45,816 bases of DNA, from contig JACQWV010000019.1 in assembly GCA_016209085.1 (NCBI GenBank), positions 1 through 45,816 on the forward strand, in the 5' to 3' direction. The notes under the pieces were generated by a model. It ran no database searches. It saw only the letters and a list, made by a program, of their open reading frames with translations, and had not been told where the DNA came from. The translations under genes and the position numbers were made by a program. Origin of the DNA: Elusimicrobiota bacterium. GTDB lineage: Bacteria > Elusimicrobiota > Elusimicrobia > Elusimicrobiales > UBA9959. Shown here piece after piece: positions 44,866-45,816 of this stretch; position 1 is the stretch's first letter, and each line of letters starts with the position of its first letter.

Positions 44866-45746
44866 AACGACTCTGCGAATTTGCTGCATTTCACGTAAAA
44901 AACAGACAGACTTAGGGAAACGATAAAAAGCGCTATTGAAACAGCGCTGCCGTATCCGAAATCTCCTCCGAGAAAATATTTATACGCGTAGAGCGAAAGC
45001 GAAGTGGTCGCTCCGCCGGGCCCTCCGCCTGTCAAGACATATATCACGTCAAAAACCCTCAAAGAATCTATTGTCCTGAACAATAAGGAGACGACCAAAA
45101 CCGGCTTAAGCAGAGGAACCGTAATCTTGAAAAAAGCCTGAATAAAATTCGCCCTATCAATCTTTGCCTGAGAATACAAATCCTGCGGTATTGCCTGCAA
45201 TCCTGCAAGAACTATTATCGCCACAAACGGAACCGTCTTCCAGACGTCGGCCAGAACTATTGCCGCAAACGCGGCCAGATTTGTGCCAAGAAAATTTATT
45301 GGCGCGTCAGAAAACCCTAATCCGGTTATCACGCAATTTGCAAGTCCGTAATTGTAGTTGTAAATCAATTCCCAGATGCGTCCGCTTATTACCGAAGGTA
45401 TTGCCCAGGGTATCAAGACAGAGGCTCTCAAAAGTCCTCTCATCGGGATGTTCTGATTTAGAAGAACGGCAAAAAGCACGCCGAGCATCAGTTCAAGAGG
45501 CACTGAAACGCATATAAACAGAATTGTGAAGCGCAGGGACTGCCAGAAGCCGGCGTCTGCCAAAAGTTCCCTATAATTCTCAAACAGGATAAACTTTCTT
45601 TTCAGAAAAATTATGTCTCTTGAAAAACTGGTCCAGAAAGTTCCGATTATCGGCGAAAACACGAATATAAAAATTAAGGCAGCAAGAGGTAGTATGAATA
45701 AATACGGCTTCAATTCTTCCGATACTTTAAATTTCATAATTTTCAA
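44862..45746 (-). CDS. Sugar ABC transporter permease (MalF-type)
   Basis: Multi-TM; DLYSQAKIDRANFIQAFFKITVPLLKP EAA-like motif; LTGGGPGGATTSLSLYAY. Confidence 0.92.
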   Translation of the reverse strand: MKIMKFKVSEELKPYLFILPLAALIFIFVFSPIIGTFWTSFSRDIIFLKRKFILFENYRELLADAGFWQSLRFTILFICVSVPLELMLGVLFAVLLNQNIPMRGLLRASVLIPWAIPSVISGRIWELIYNYNYGLANCVITGLGFSDAPINFLGTNLAAFAAIVLADVWKTVPFVAIIVLAGLQAIPQDLYSQAKIDRANFIQAFFKITVPLLKPVLVVSLLFRTIDSLRVFDVIYVLTGGGPGGATTSLSLYAYKYFLGGDFGYGSAVSIALFIVSLSLSVFYVKCSKFAESL

Positions 45747-45756
45747 TTACTTTTAA

Positions 45757-45816
45757 CTATTTGTATCTTGCTGAGAGTTTCTCAATGTCTTTTTCAAGTC
45801 CGGCAAGCGCTTCCTC
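45757..45816 (-). CDS. 3' end of a CDS, probably the extracellular sugar-binding protein (partial)
   Basis: Minus-strand EEALAGLEKDIEKLSARYK* running off the window, upstream of the permease genes. Confidence 0.5.
   Translation of the reverse strand, partial: EEALAGLEKDIEKLSARYK

Overview
This 45.8-kb bacterial window has a conserved translation/envelope gene neighbourhood on the minus strand: rpsB-tsf-pyrH-gmhA-frr-uppS-cdsA-dxr-rseP-ispG ... proS, then rimP-nusA-infB-rbfA-nrnA-truB-ribF. Between proS and rimP (about 7.2-21.8 kb) lies an accessory catabolic island: a PF04199-type cyclase/hydrolase, a three-subunit molybdenum hydroxylase, a nitrilase-family amidase and an FdrA/DUF1116/DUF2877 (AllFGH-like) carbamoyltransferase set. 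It looks like a carbamoyl-phosphate-yielding route for an N-heterocycle or ureide that is probably not xanthine. Small selfish or defence-like cassettes are embedded in the island: ORF6N + membrane protein + GIY-YIG, a nucleotidyltransferase pair, and an S23-type four-helix-bundle gene. Two of these are bracketed by inverted copies of short intergenic word repeats. The ORF6N gene contains a perfect 31-bp palindrome whose arms co-vary in a degraded second copy. Two MITE-like elements have clear terminal inverted repeats and target duplications (6564-6686 with TTTA; 20729-21006 with TA). The right end carries nadE, a BamA-like outer membrane protein, and a trehalose locus (membrane-sensor/HAMP-like GT20 synthase fusion, otsB, DUF5752, TreT-like) converging on a MalFGK-type sugar ABC transporter. 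No rRNA, tRNA or CRISPR array was recognised. All family calls come from reading the protein sequences; no database search was run.
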